A DNA stretch of 52,465 bases from an uncultured bacterium. GTDB taxonomy: Bacteria > Planctomycetota > UBA1135 > UBA2386. Below, in pieces: positions 27,890 through 35,480 of the stretch. The notes beneath the pieces were generated by a model that saw nothing but the letters and a program-made list of their open reading frames with translations, searched no databases and was not told the DNA's origin. Position 1 is the first letter of the stretch; every line of letters begins with the position of its first letter. The stretch is from contig CALCZA010000014.1 of assembly GCA_937906475.1 (NCBI GenBank), forward strand, positions 1-52,465. The letters are read 5' to 3'. The position numbers and the translations under genes are program-made.

Positions 27890-29759
27890 ATGAACGCGTC
27901 ATCAAGCGACTACTGAGACCGTCGAGCAGTTCCTTGAACATGCGATCCTTGGTCGACCGGTCACGCACCTTGTTGACTGCGTAGATGACCGTGGTGTGGT
28001 CGCGGTTGCCGAAGATCTTGCCGATGTCTTCCAGCGAGCTCTCGGTGTGCTCACGCAGCAAGAACATCGCGATTTGACGTGGCATGCTGACGGCTTGGGT
28101 GCGGCTTTTGCCGATCAGTTCGCGCGCCGTGATGGCGAACTCACCTGTGATCAGCGCCATCACTTCTTCGGACGTCACTTGGGCGCGACGCATCGGCATT
28201 CCGCGCAAGCAACCCTCAGCGAGAGAGAGCGTGATCGGTTGGTCGGTTATCGCTGCAAAGCCGACCACCTTAATGACCGCGCCTTCGAGTTCGCGGATGT
28301 TCGACGTCACGCGTTCGGCAAGGAACTGCGCAACATCGTCCGGCAGATCCACGCCACGGCCAGCGGCCTTGCTGCTGACGATTGCTTTGCGAGTGTCGAC
28401 ACACGGAGCTTCAACTTCGGCGACTAGGCCCCATTTGAATCGTGATACGAGCCGTTCTTCGATCGTGGGGATTTCGACTGGCGGGCGATCCGACGACAAC
28501 ACGATCTGACGCTGTCCATCGAACAGCGCGTTGAACGTGTGGAAGAACTCGTCCTGCGTCTTTTCCTTGTTGGCGAGGAACTGCACGTCATCGATGACAA
28601 GCACGTCCGCACCACGGTGGTAGTCGCGGAAGTGGTCGATCTGGTGAGCTTGGATCGCCTGGATGTAGGAGTTGGTGAAGTCTTCGCAGCTCATGTAGAG
28701 CACGCGAGCATTCGGGTCACGGCGCAAGACCGTGTGGCAGATCGCCTGCAGCAAGTGGGTCTTGCCGAGTCCAACATTGCCGTGCACGAACAACGGGTTG
28801 TAGGCGTGCCCGGGGTTCTCACCAATAGCTAGCGCCGAAGCGTGTGCCAGACGGTTACATGGACCAACAACGAACCGATCGAACGTGTAGTTCGGGTTGA
28901 GCGGGTGACCAACGCGGCGACCCTGATCTGGTCGGTTGGCCTGATCTGATCGGCGAACCTGACCTGATCGGTTGGACTGACCTTGGTAAGCCTGACCTTG
29001 TGGCGCCTGGCTCTGGTAAGCCTGTGCAGGAACCGTATTGCTGGCAGCCTGCGCGGGCATCGTTGTTCGCGTCTGTGGCGGCACCGGCAAGCCATCAATG
29101 TTGCGCAAACGAGCTTCGGCCGTGTTGCGCATCACGCGTTCGATCTCATCAGCGGGCGTGGTCTGCACCAAACTTAGGCTGTCTTGGCCATCTTCGGCAC
29201 GGTGCGTCAGCACGAGGCGACGACGACCGGCCGGCGTGCCGAGCGAGTCGACAGCAGCTTGCATCTCGGACAGGAAGTTCTTGGCGAGCCAATCGCGCAC
29301 AAACTGACTCGTCACCGACAATTCGACTTCGGTGTCGTCGGCGCGGGCAACAATCAGCGAGCGGAACCACGTCTCTAACTGCTCGCGGCGAACGCGGACA
29401 ACGAGGTGGTTGAGGAGATGCTGCAACAACTCTTGATTGCCGCTAGTTTGGTCGACCGTAACCGTGGGCATAGAGACCGTGGGCATGGAGTCGGGCGTGG
29501 TCTCGGGCATGATCTCGGGCGTGGCACTCGGTATGATATCTACGGACTTTCTCGTAGAGAGCGGTTCGTCAACAGGTTGCGCGTCCATTGGCTGTGTTGC
29601 CATTGGCTGTGTTGCCATGGCTTGGCCGCTGGAAAGGTTCCCCTGGGAGGAGGAGGAACTGGACTGGCTTGAGGGGTTGGGGTTGTGGGCCACCATGAGG
29701 TCTGGTTGAGGGCTTCTTGTTGGCTGGGTCAATGGTGAACGGTCTGCAGGGATACGCAT
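27879..29759 (-). CDS. dnaA: Chromosomal replication initiator DnaA, long N-terminal extension
   Basis: The AAA+ initiator that opens the origin. Domain I starts only at about residue 108 (ELLQHLLNHLVVRVRREQLE); domain II at about 200-285 is rich in Gln, Ala and Arg. Domain III has Walker A GNVGLGKTH (327-335) and Walker B VLVIDDVQFL; domain IV ends with the DNA-binding signature FGNRDHTTVIYAVNKV. The first 105 residues are an unusual low-complexity extension with Ser runs, a repeated MATQP unit (DNA repeat CCATTGGCTGTGTTG twice at 29585-29614) and Met/Pro/Thr-rich blocks. The start at 29759 is not certain: Met22 (29696) is a plausible alternative. No Shine-Dalgarno is obvious at either. Confidence 0.95.
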   Translation of the reverse strand: MRIPADRSPLTQPTRSPQPDLMVAHNPNPSSQSSSSSSQGNLSSGQAMATQPMATQPMDAQPVDEPLSTRKSVDIIPSATPEIMPETTPDSMPTVSMPTVTVDQTSGNQELLQHLLNHLVVRVRREQLETWFRSLIVARADDTEVELSVTSQFVRDWLAKNFLSEMQAAVDSLGTPAGRRRLVLTHRAEDGQDSLSLVQTTPADEIERVMRNTAEARLRNIDGLPVPPQTRTTMPAQAASNTVPAQAYQSQAPQGQAYQGQSNRSGQVRRSDQANRPDQGRRVGHPLNPNYTFDRFVVGPCNRLAHASALAIGENPGHAYNPLFVHGNVGLGKTHLLQAICHTVLRRDPNARVLYMSCEDFTNSYIQAIQAHQIDHFRDYHRGADVLVIDDVQFLANKEKTQDEFFHTFNALFDGQRQIVLSSDRPPVEIPTIEERLVSRFKWGLVAEVEAPCVDTRKAIVSSKAAGRGVDLPDDVAQFLAERVTSNIRELEGAVIKVVGFAAITDQPITLSLAEGCLRGMPMRRAQVTSEEVMALITGEFAITARELIGKSRTQAVSMPRQIAMFLLREHTESSLEDIGKIFGNRDHTTVIYAVNKVRDRSTKDRMFKELLDGLSSRLMTRSFRT

Positions 29760-29809
29760 TAGGATTCGAGCGCATCAGGACTTAGGCGAGTTCCTAATTG
29801 CAGACCGTT
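29738..29809 (-). promoter_or_regulatory. Long inverted repeat across the dnaA start codon
   Basis: AACGGTCTGCA at 29738-29748 is the exact reverse complement of TGCAGACCGTT at 29799-29809, and inside these ATTAGGA (29758-29764) is the exact reverse complement of TCCTAAT (29792-29798). The two segments pair next to each other (18 bp) with a 9-base bulge on one side and a 27-base loop. In dnaA mRNA the inner arm includes the first two bases of the ATG at 29759-29757, so the folded RNA would hide the start. As DNA the repeats could also be protein-binding sites. Confidence 0.7.
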
Positions 29810-29910
29810 GGCGTGAGGTGTGCTCAGGTCTTCACAACAATTCGATTGGAGGCTTGGTAGCCCTAACCGCTTGGGGTGGTTGCTGAGACTGGGTGATTCT
29901 GACGGGAAAT

Positions 29911-29965
29911 CCGTGCTATGGGAAAGCACGGTTTTGGAGCTGATGCGACGGTTAGGCGACCGTCG
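29911..29965. terminator. Two hairpins between the desulfurase and dnaA genes
   Basis: CCGTGCT/AGCACGG at 29911-29931 (7-base loop, TTTT after it on the plus strand) and CGACGGT/ACCGTCG at 29946-29965 (6-base loop). They lie between the minus-strand cysteine desulfurase stop and the dnaA start. They may end the upstream transcript; T tracts are short on both strands. The rest of the 395-base gap shows no gene, no rpmH and no DnaA boxes. Confidence 0.45.
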
Positions 29966-30154
29966 TGTTCAGCTCGCGACTGACCTTCACTTTTCTATCT
30001 GTCGCTCCGAGTGTTGCAAGTCTGCTCAAGCAACTTCGCCGCTCGAAACCTTCATCGTTGCCAACACGATCTTGACGAGTTGTGAACGTCTTGCCTAGGA
30101 AGAACAAGGACTTGTAGACGTCATCGCGAGCGCATGTTCGCGTGGCAATTGCTG

Positions 30155-31279
30155 CTAGTTTTTTTTGCGCATTCGAAGCATCACCTCGCCGACAAGTGCA
30201 CCGACATGTGCGCACTCTTCGTCGCGGATTTTCCAGTCGAAGCTGAACCGAACACATGCACGTGCGCGGGCGTCATCAAAGCCGATCGCCGTCAAGATCT
30301 TTGGTGCCGTCATTGACCCAGAAGAGCAAGCAGATCCGTGCGACGCTTGCACGCCAGCAAGATCCAAAGCCGGCAGCAAGTTGCGCCCTTCGACGTGGTC
30401 GAAGCACACCATGAGGGTGTTCGGGACGCTGTTGGTCAGGGGCGTCAACACTCTATGTGGGCACGAGCGGCCTTCTAGACCCCTTAGGAACGATTTGCAA
30501 TTGCGTGCCATTGCGAGCGCGCGTTGCGGTTGTTCGGTGATTGCAAGTTCGATCGCTAAAGAATTCGCAGCCGCAAGTGACGGGCTCTGCGTGCCAGGGC
30601 GAAGACCAAACTCTTGTCCGCCCCCTAGCATGAGAGGCTGCAGTTTGCTTTCTAGGCGACGACCGAGCAGCACTCCGTGTCCTCGTAGGCCGCCAGCCTT
30701 GTGAGGCGACAGTGCAACTACGGCGTCGTTGGCGATGAGTTCGCGGATGCCGACGCGGCCGAGAGTTTGCGCGGCATCGATGACAACTGGGACATCACAA
30801 TTACGAGCGACTTCAATTGCTGCTCCGATGTCTTGCAGCGTGCCAAGTTCGCTTTGTGCATGTACGAGACAAACTAGTCCGATTGTCTGCGTCGGTGCGG
30901 TGACAATTGCTGCGCCGTGTGCATCGATGTCCCACTTGCAAACGCCGCGCTGCTCGGCCGATTCACGTACCGCAGGGTGCTCGACATCGCTGATTAGGAC
31001 GGGCAGCTTTAGATCGCCCAAACCGCGCACTGCCATGTTGGCGGCTTCGGTCCCTCCACTGGTGAACACGACGTCTCCAGCGGGCAATTCGAACAGGCTC
31101 GCAATGCGTTCGCGGGCCTGCTCCAGGACGCCGCGCGCCCGCCGGCCAGCGGCATGGGTGCTCGCCGGGTTGGCTGGGCAACGCTGTTCGGTCGCAACGA
31201 ACTCAGCCAAGACTTCAGGCAGCACGGGGGCGCCTGCGTTGAAGTCGCAGAACCAGGGGCCTTCAGGGTTGTCGCTCAA
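30155..31279 (-). CDS. Cysteine desulfurase (NifS/IscS class)
   Basis: A 374-residue PLP enzyme that takes sulfur from cysteine as an enzyme-bound persulfide. The PLP lysine is Lys194 in SPHKAGGLRG, with His101 (EHPAV) and Asp168 (VVIDAAQ) as typical pocket residues. The sulfur-accepting Cys318 is in HGSACSSGS. The start is TTG, overlapping the bshA stop as TTGA, so translation is likely coupled to bshA. The gene ends with a run of eight A in the coding strand just before the stop. It may supply sulfur for Fe-S clusters or tRNA thiolation; no iscU or other partner is nearby. Confidence 0.9.
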   Translation of the reverse strand: MSDNPEGPWFCDFNAGAPVLPEVLAEFVATEQRCPANPASTHAAGRRARGVLEQARERIASLFELPAGDVVFTSGGTEAANMAVRGLGDLKLPVLISDVEHPAVRESAEQRGVCKWDIDAHGAAIVTAPTQTIGLVCLVHAQSELGTLQDIGAAIEVARNCDVPVVIDAAQTLGRVGIRELIANDAVVALSPHKAGGLRGHGVLLGRRLESKLQPLMLGGGQEFGLRPGTQSPSLAAANSLAIELAITEQPQRALAMARNCKSFLRGLEGRSCPHRVLTPLTNSVPNTLMVCFDHVEGRNLLPALDLAGVQASHGSACSSGSMTAPKILTAIGFDDARARACVRFSFDWKIRDEECAHVGALVGEVMLRMRKKN

Positions 31280-32379
31280 CTAAGCACACGTTTGTAGATG
31301 GATTCGTATTGGGAGACGATTCGGTCGGTTGAGAAGCACTCGATGGCGCGCTTGCGGGCCGCGATCGATTGGCTCGTGTGCAGTTCGGGGTTGCTCAGTA
31401 GTTCGATCGCCGCGTTGGCCATCATCTCCGGCTCCGAGAACGGCACCAAGGTGCCTGTGTCGCCAATGACTTCGCTGACACCACCGACAGCCGTGCTGAC
31501 GCACGGGACACCACAACTCATGGCCTCTAATATGGATAGGCCGAAACTCTCGGTTTGCGAAGCGGACAAGAACAGGTCCGCTGTTGGCAGCACCTGCTCA
31601 AGGTCGTCGCGCATACCCAGGTGTTCGACCCGGTGCTTGCAGCCCAGGTCGGCGGCGACTGCGAGTGCGTGCTCCCGGTCGGGGCCGTCGCCCAACAACA
31701 GTAGTCGCGCCGGTATCTGCTTTTGGATCGAGGCGAACGCGCGCACGACGTCGGCGACTCGCTTAACTGGCCGGAAGTTGGACGCGTGCACGATAATGCG
31801 CTCGCCGTCTTCCCGTTGGTGCCATGGCTTGTGGTCGGTTGGCTTGAAGCGCTCTGTGTCGACAAAGTTGTGCACCACGTCGACGTGCTTCTTCACCCCG
31901 AACATCAGATGGGTTTCGTCGGCGAGGTGCTGACTGACCGCTGTCACGGCGTCCGATTGCTCGAGGGCGAATCGCGTCGGCCGTAGGTAGGCGCGGTCAC
32001 TGCCGACGACAGTGATGTCGGTGCCGTGCAGAGTGGTCACGAACTTCAAGCTGCCGCCGCACATGCTGCGCGCAAGGAAGGCACTTACTGCGTGCGGTAT
32101 AGCGTAATGGACATGGAACAGGTCGACCTTCGCCTCCTCCCGCACTTCGAGCATGCGTGTCGCTAATGCTAAATCGTAGGGAGGGTAGCGAAATAGGGGG
32201 TAGGCAGTCACTGCCACCTCGTGGAAGCGCAGGCCTGGGATACCACCGCGCAATCGACTTGGGCGGTCATAGCTCAGCAGGTGGAGTTCGTGTCCTCGCG
32301 CAGCGAGGGCCATGGCCATCTCGGTGGCGACCACGCCACTTCCGCCGACGGTTGGGTAACAGACGATGCCGATCCGCAT
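31276..32379 (-). CDS. bshA: Bacillithiol synthesis glycosyltransferase
   Basis: Joins N-acetylglucosamine from UDP-GlcNAc to L-malate, the first step of bacillithiol synthesis. A 367-residue GT4 glycosyltransferase with the characteristic BshA N-terminus: MRIGIVCYPTVGGSGVVATE, then YPLFRYPPYDLALATRM and DLFHVHYAIPHAVSAFLA. The C-terminal domain has the nucleotide-sugar motif in SQTESFGLSILEAMSCGVP. It lies 19 bases after the gene at 32399 and overlaps the cysteine desulfurase. Confidence 0.95.
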   Translation of the reverse strand: MRIGIVCYPTVGGSGVVATEMAMALAARGHELHLLSYDRPSRLRGGIPGLRFHEVAVTAYPLFRYPPYDLALATRMLEVREEAKVDLFHVHYAIPHAVSAFLARSMCGGSLKFVTTLHGTDITVVGSDRAYLRPTRFALEQSDAVTAVSQHLADETHLMFGVKKHVDVVHNFVDTERFKPTDHKPWHQREDGERIIVHASNFRPVKRVADVVRAFASIQKQIPARLLLLGDGPDREHALAVAADLGCKHRVEHLGMRDDLEQVLPTADLFLSASQTESFGLSILEAMSCGVPCVSTAVGGVSEVIGDTGTLVPFSEPEMMANAAIELLSNPELHTSQSIAARKRAIECFSTDRIVSQYESIYKRVLS

Positions 32380-32398
32380 GATGCGGATCCTACGCGAA

Positions 32399-33004
32399 TC
32401 ACAGCGATTCGCTTCTATCCGTCGCCATCACTTGTGGCAGTTCGAGCACCAAGAACAGGTCTTCGGCGTCCTGGCGCATCTGGCAGGTCCCGCCGAGTTC
32501 CTCGACAAACTCGCGCAAAGTCTCGACGCGGTCGCCAGCGTTGCTGTCGGGGTGGCTGCCGAGGCTTTCGATCTCGAACAGAACTGAACCGCAATCCAAC
32601 CGGGTAGTAAGGCGCAACTCATCGCCGGGCCCGAGCGGTTTCACCGCTAATGCCATCGCTCGTTGTACGGCGACGTTCACCAGCGCGGCTGGGGCGACGA
32701 CCATGGATGACTCGGCCGTCAGCGTCTGGCGCAGCACGATTGGCACGGTCAGTTCTTGCAGGCAGGACTCGGCGACGCGCGCGACGATCTGGTTGACGTT
32801 GGTTTCATCCGAGTTCATCTCGACGTCCAACATCGACTCGACCAGTTCATGCAGTATCCCAGTCTCATCTTCGAGACGATCGGCGGTGTCGAAGTCGACA
32901 TCCTCACCTTTCTCTTGCAGGCGAAAGGCCTCTTCGTCGATCCGGCCGAGGCACTGGCCCAGCAGTGAGGTCAGCTTGCCGAGGTCGGAGTCTTTCGATG
33001 TCAT
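32399..33004 (-). CDS. Unknown protein with degenerate HATPase-like fold
   Basis: A 201-residue soluble protein. The first half is a helical region that could form a dimerising hairpin (LTSLLGQCLGRIDEEAFRLQ, ILHELVESMLDVEM). The second half has the order of a histidine-kinase-type ATP-binding domain: VAPAALVNVAVQRAMALAVKP, LRLTTRLDCGSVLFEIES and a final helix and strand (LREFVEELGGTCQMRQDAED). No N box Asn or glycine-rich ATP lid is visible. This layout (helical hairpin plus degenerate HATPase) recalls phosphotransferases such as ChpT, but that is inference from fold order alone. Co-transcribed with bshA. Confidence 0.45.
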   Translation of the reverse strand: MTSKDSDLGKLTSLLGQCLGRIDEEAFRLQEKGEDVDFDTADRLEDETGILHELVESMLDVEMNSDETNVNQIVARVAESCLQELTVPIVLRQTLTAESSMVVAPAALVNVAVQRAMALAVKPLGPGDELRLTTRLDCGSVLFEIESLGSHPDSNAGDRVETLREFVEELGGTCQMRQDAEDLFLVLELPQVMATDRSESL

Positions 33005-33284
33005 GTCTCCGGTGCTATCGGCAAATCGCTGTTGTGAAATGAAGAGGCAACTCTACGAACGCAACAAATCCTCCAGCACTGGGTCAGCGAGGTGTGACTG
33101 CCTTGGGAGTTGTGATCCTCGCCGCCCACCCAGAAGCTCGCGCGCACCGTTGTCGCTGTGCTTGCAATCGCCGTAGCCCCACGTGCTGCCCAACGTCAGC
33201 CGTTCGGAACTCTGGCGATTGGCTTGGAACTGAGCCACACCGAAGCGCTGGCGACAGCCAACGGCTGCTGTCAGCCGCGCGCGG

Positions 33285-34478
33285 TTACGAGCCAGCAGCA
33301 GCTTCGGCGGCTGCGGGCGGCTCGTCCGGACGTTCGACGAGCTCATCGAGTGGCGCATCTTCTGGCTCTTCGTCTGACGCAGTGGCTGCGACATCTTCTG
33401 CATCCGGCTCATCTGCGGCAACCGCTACGGGTTCCTCGGGCTCCTCAACTTCGTCCTCAGCGACAGCTTCTGCATCCGGCTCATCCGCGGCAATCGCTAC
33501 GGGTTCCTCGAGTTCCTCAGCTTCAGCGTCCTCGAGCTCAGCGTCTTCGTCCTCGGTGTCTTCGGGCTCGGTGTCTTCGTCGTCCTCGAGCTCAGCGTCT
33601 TCTTCGTCGTCCTCGAGCTCCTCAACTTCGTCCTCGAGCTCTTCCTCGAAATCCTCCTCTTCTTCTTCGTCGTCCTCCAACGCCGCAAGAGCCGCCGCCG
33701 CGACGTCGTTCATACCGATCTTCTGCATGAACTCAATCGCGAACGCAGCGTAGTCCTGGGCACCGTTACTGTCCGGCGCGTGCTCGAAGATCGAACGGCC
33801 AAAGCTCGGGGCTTCAGCCAGCTTGACGTTGTTGCGAATGCGCGACTTGGTTAGTAGGTCGCCGAAGTGTTCTTCGATCTCGGCGAGCACTTCCATCGAC
33901 AGGTTGGTGCGCGAGTCGAGCATGCATGGCAGCACGCACGCGATCTGCAGGGTGGGGTTGAGCTGGGTTTGTACGAGGTCAATGACCTCGAGCAGTTTGG
34001 CCATGCCTTGCAGCGACAGATACTCCGCCTGCATTGGGATGACGACGAAGTCGGCCGCTACCAGCGCGTTGGCGCTGAGCACCCCGAGCGACGGTGGGCA
34101 GTCGAATAGCACGAAGTCGTAATGGTCCTCAGCCTTGCCCTTGTCGAGGGCGCGGCGAAGGATCGTCTCGCGGCCAATGCGGTTGGCGAGCACCTGTTCG
34201 ACGCCAGCGAGCGAGGTGTCACTGGGAACGACAAACAGGTTGGGCATCGCCGTCTCCTGCACGAGTTCGGCCAATGGCGTGTCGTCGATTAGCAGGTTGG
34301 TCAGCGTGTTGCTTTCCATGTCCGGCCGCTTGTTGACGTGCACGGTCATGTTCGCCTGGGGGTCCAGGTCGAGCAAAAGTGCCCTTTGCCCATGATGTGC
34401 GAGGGCGGCGCCAAGATTGACCGTCGTGGTCGTCTTGCCGACGCCACCTTTCTGATTGATGACCGCGATGCGCTTCAT
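33285..34478 (-). CDS. ParA/Soj-type ATPase with long acidic tail
   Basis: A 397-residue protein. Residues 1 to about 260 are a normal ParA/Soj Walker-type ATPase for chromosome or plasmid segregation: deviant Walker A INQKGGVGKTTTTVNLG, Walker A' LLLDLDPQANMT and Walker B VLFDCPPSLGVLSANALVA. From about residue 269 a tail of about 129 residues follows that is largely Asp and Glu. It contains a near-repeat: the DNA unit at 33395-33438 recurs at 33467-33510 (72-base period, about 44 bp), encoding PVAxAADEPDAE blocks. No ParB gene lies next to it. Confidence 0.9.
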   Translation of the reverse strand: MKRIAVINQKGGVGKTTTTVNLGAALAHHGQRALLLDLDPQANMTVHVNKRPDMESNTLTNLLIDDTPLAELVQETAMPNLFVVPSDTSLAGVEQVLANRIGRETILRRALDKGKAEDHYDFVLFDCPPSLGVLSANALVAADFVVIPMQAEYLSLQGMAKLLEVIDLVQTQLNPTLQIACVLPCMLDSRTNLSMEVLAEIEEHFGDLLTKSRIRNNVKLAEAPSFGRSIFEHAPDSNGAQDYAAFAIEFMQKIGMNDVAAAALAALEDDEEEEEDFEEELEDEVEELEDDEEDAELEDDEDTEPEDTEDEDAELEDAEAEELEEPVAIAADEPDAEAVAEDEVEEPEEPVAVAADEPDAEDVAATASDEEPEDAPLDELVERPDEPPAAAEAAAGS

Positions 34479-34728
34479 ATGGTGATCCCTGTCGGCATGT
34501 TCGCCCAGTGGTGCCAGTGGTGCGAGGTCAATCCTGTTGTTGGCGGCAATTGCGGGCAGTTGTTGGCAAGATTAGGCCCATGCGTCTCCGTGAGTTTCGC
34601 CCAACCGATCATGCACGCAAGGGCGTAGCCGCGCGTTGCTCGCGATGGCTTCGCTACCAACTGGCGCACCAGGTTGCCCGCTGATCGTGCTACCGGAAGT
34701 CGTGGACCGGCCCCTTCTAGGCGAATCA

Positions 34729-34760
34729 CTGGGCTAGCTGCTGTCGGTTGATTAGCCCAG
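34729..34760 (-). terminator. Hairpin at the end of bshB1
   Basis: CTGGGCTA at 34729-34736 and TAGCCCAG at 34753-34760 are perfect reverse complements with a 16-base loop, overlapping the bshB1 stop. Without a T tract, termination is uncertain. The remaining bases to the parA start hold no gene I can support. Confidence 0.45.
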
Positions 34761-35480
34761 CAACCAGCTCAACTCAGTTACTGCCAACGGGCCGTCGTGC
34801 CAGAACCCTTCGCCGGATCGAACTGCGATCATCGCGCCCGTCGCTCGCTCGCGCACGATGGTGCGTTCAAGCAAGTCGAGTCCTTGCACCAAGTGTTGCG
34901 TGTTCCGCGGACCCAACTGCGAAGCGTAGCAACGCACGATGTCAGCTTTCTTGTCGGAGACGTCACTGATGTCGATAACGAACGTTGGCTCGATTGGTTG
35001 GTTGCCGGGGTAGCGCAGCAACGTGTGCGCGCGGTGAGGTGCGCCAAGACTTGGTTGGTAGTTGCGTAGTCCCGCCAAGAAGTGCGCGCGACCGATCAGT
35101 TCGGCGGCAGCTGTGTGGTCGGGGTGCACATCGCGCGCGTGCGGCGCGAAGATCAGTTTCGGGCGAACCGCGCGAATCGCAGCAACGACGCGGTTGGTTG
35201 CTTCGTCATCACTGCAGATGCCGGTGTCCGGCAAGTCCAGATTGCATCGTGCGGTGACGCCCAACGCATTGGCTGCCGCTTCGGCTTCGCGGTCGCGATC
35301 GGCGACCGTGCCGCGCGAACCCATCTCGCCGCGCGTGCAGTCCACCAGCGCGACCGTCCAAGCCTTCTGTTGTAGCCTTAGCAACGTGCCTCCACAGGCG
35401 ACCTCGATGTCGTCGGGGTGCGGCCCAAACGCCAAGACGTCGCACGCCGGCAGCTGCGCTGGTTTCGCTACTGTCATCAT
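34752..35480 (-). CDS. bshB1: Bacillithiol synthesis deacetylase BshB1
   Basis: Zinc deacetylase (PIG-L/LmbE family) that removes acetyl from GlcNAc-malate in the second step of bacillithiol synthesis. Zinc ligands are seen in the N-terminal GPHPDDIEVACGG (residues about 19-31) and in the later HPDHTAA. The 242-residue length matches BshB1, as does MGSRGTVADRDREAEAAANALG. Its ATG overlaps the bshC stop as ATGA; a second Met follows at once and may be the used one. Confidence 0.93.
   Translation of the reverse strand: MMTVAKPAQLPACDVLAFGPHPDDIEVACGGTLLRLQQKAWTVALVDCTRGEMGSRGTVADRDREAEAAANALGVTARCNLDLPDTGICSDDEATNRVVAAIRAVRPKLIFAPHARDVHPDHTAAAELIGRAHFLAGLRNYQPSLGAPHRAHTLLRYPGNQPIEPTFVIDISDVSDKKADIVRCYASQLGPRNTQHLVQGLDLLERTIVRERATGAMIAVRSGEGFWHDGPLAVTELSWLLG

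Noticed and set aside
29760..30154. rpmH (ribosomal protein L34) beside dnaA
   Set aside because: Checked both strands of the gap for the short Arg/Lys-rich L34 sequence; none is present.
30163..30170. Run of eight A (coding strand) before the desulfurase stop as a programmed frameshift site
   Set aside because: It falls in the last codons, the frame ends at once after it, and no downstream frame is extended in a meaningful way.
34475..34729. 84-codon frame on the minus strand upstream of parA
   Set aside because: No recognisable motif and no coding bias; the frame runs into the parA start in a different register.
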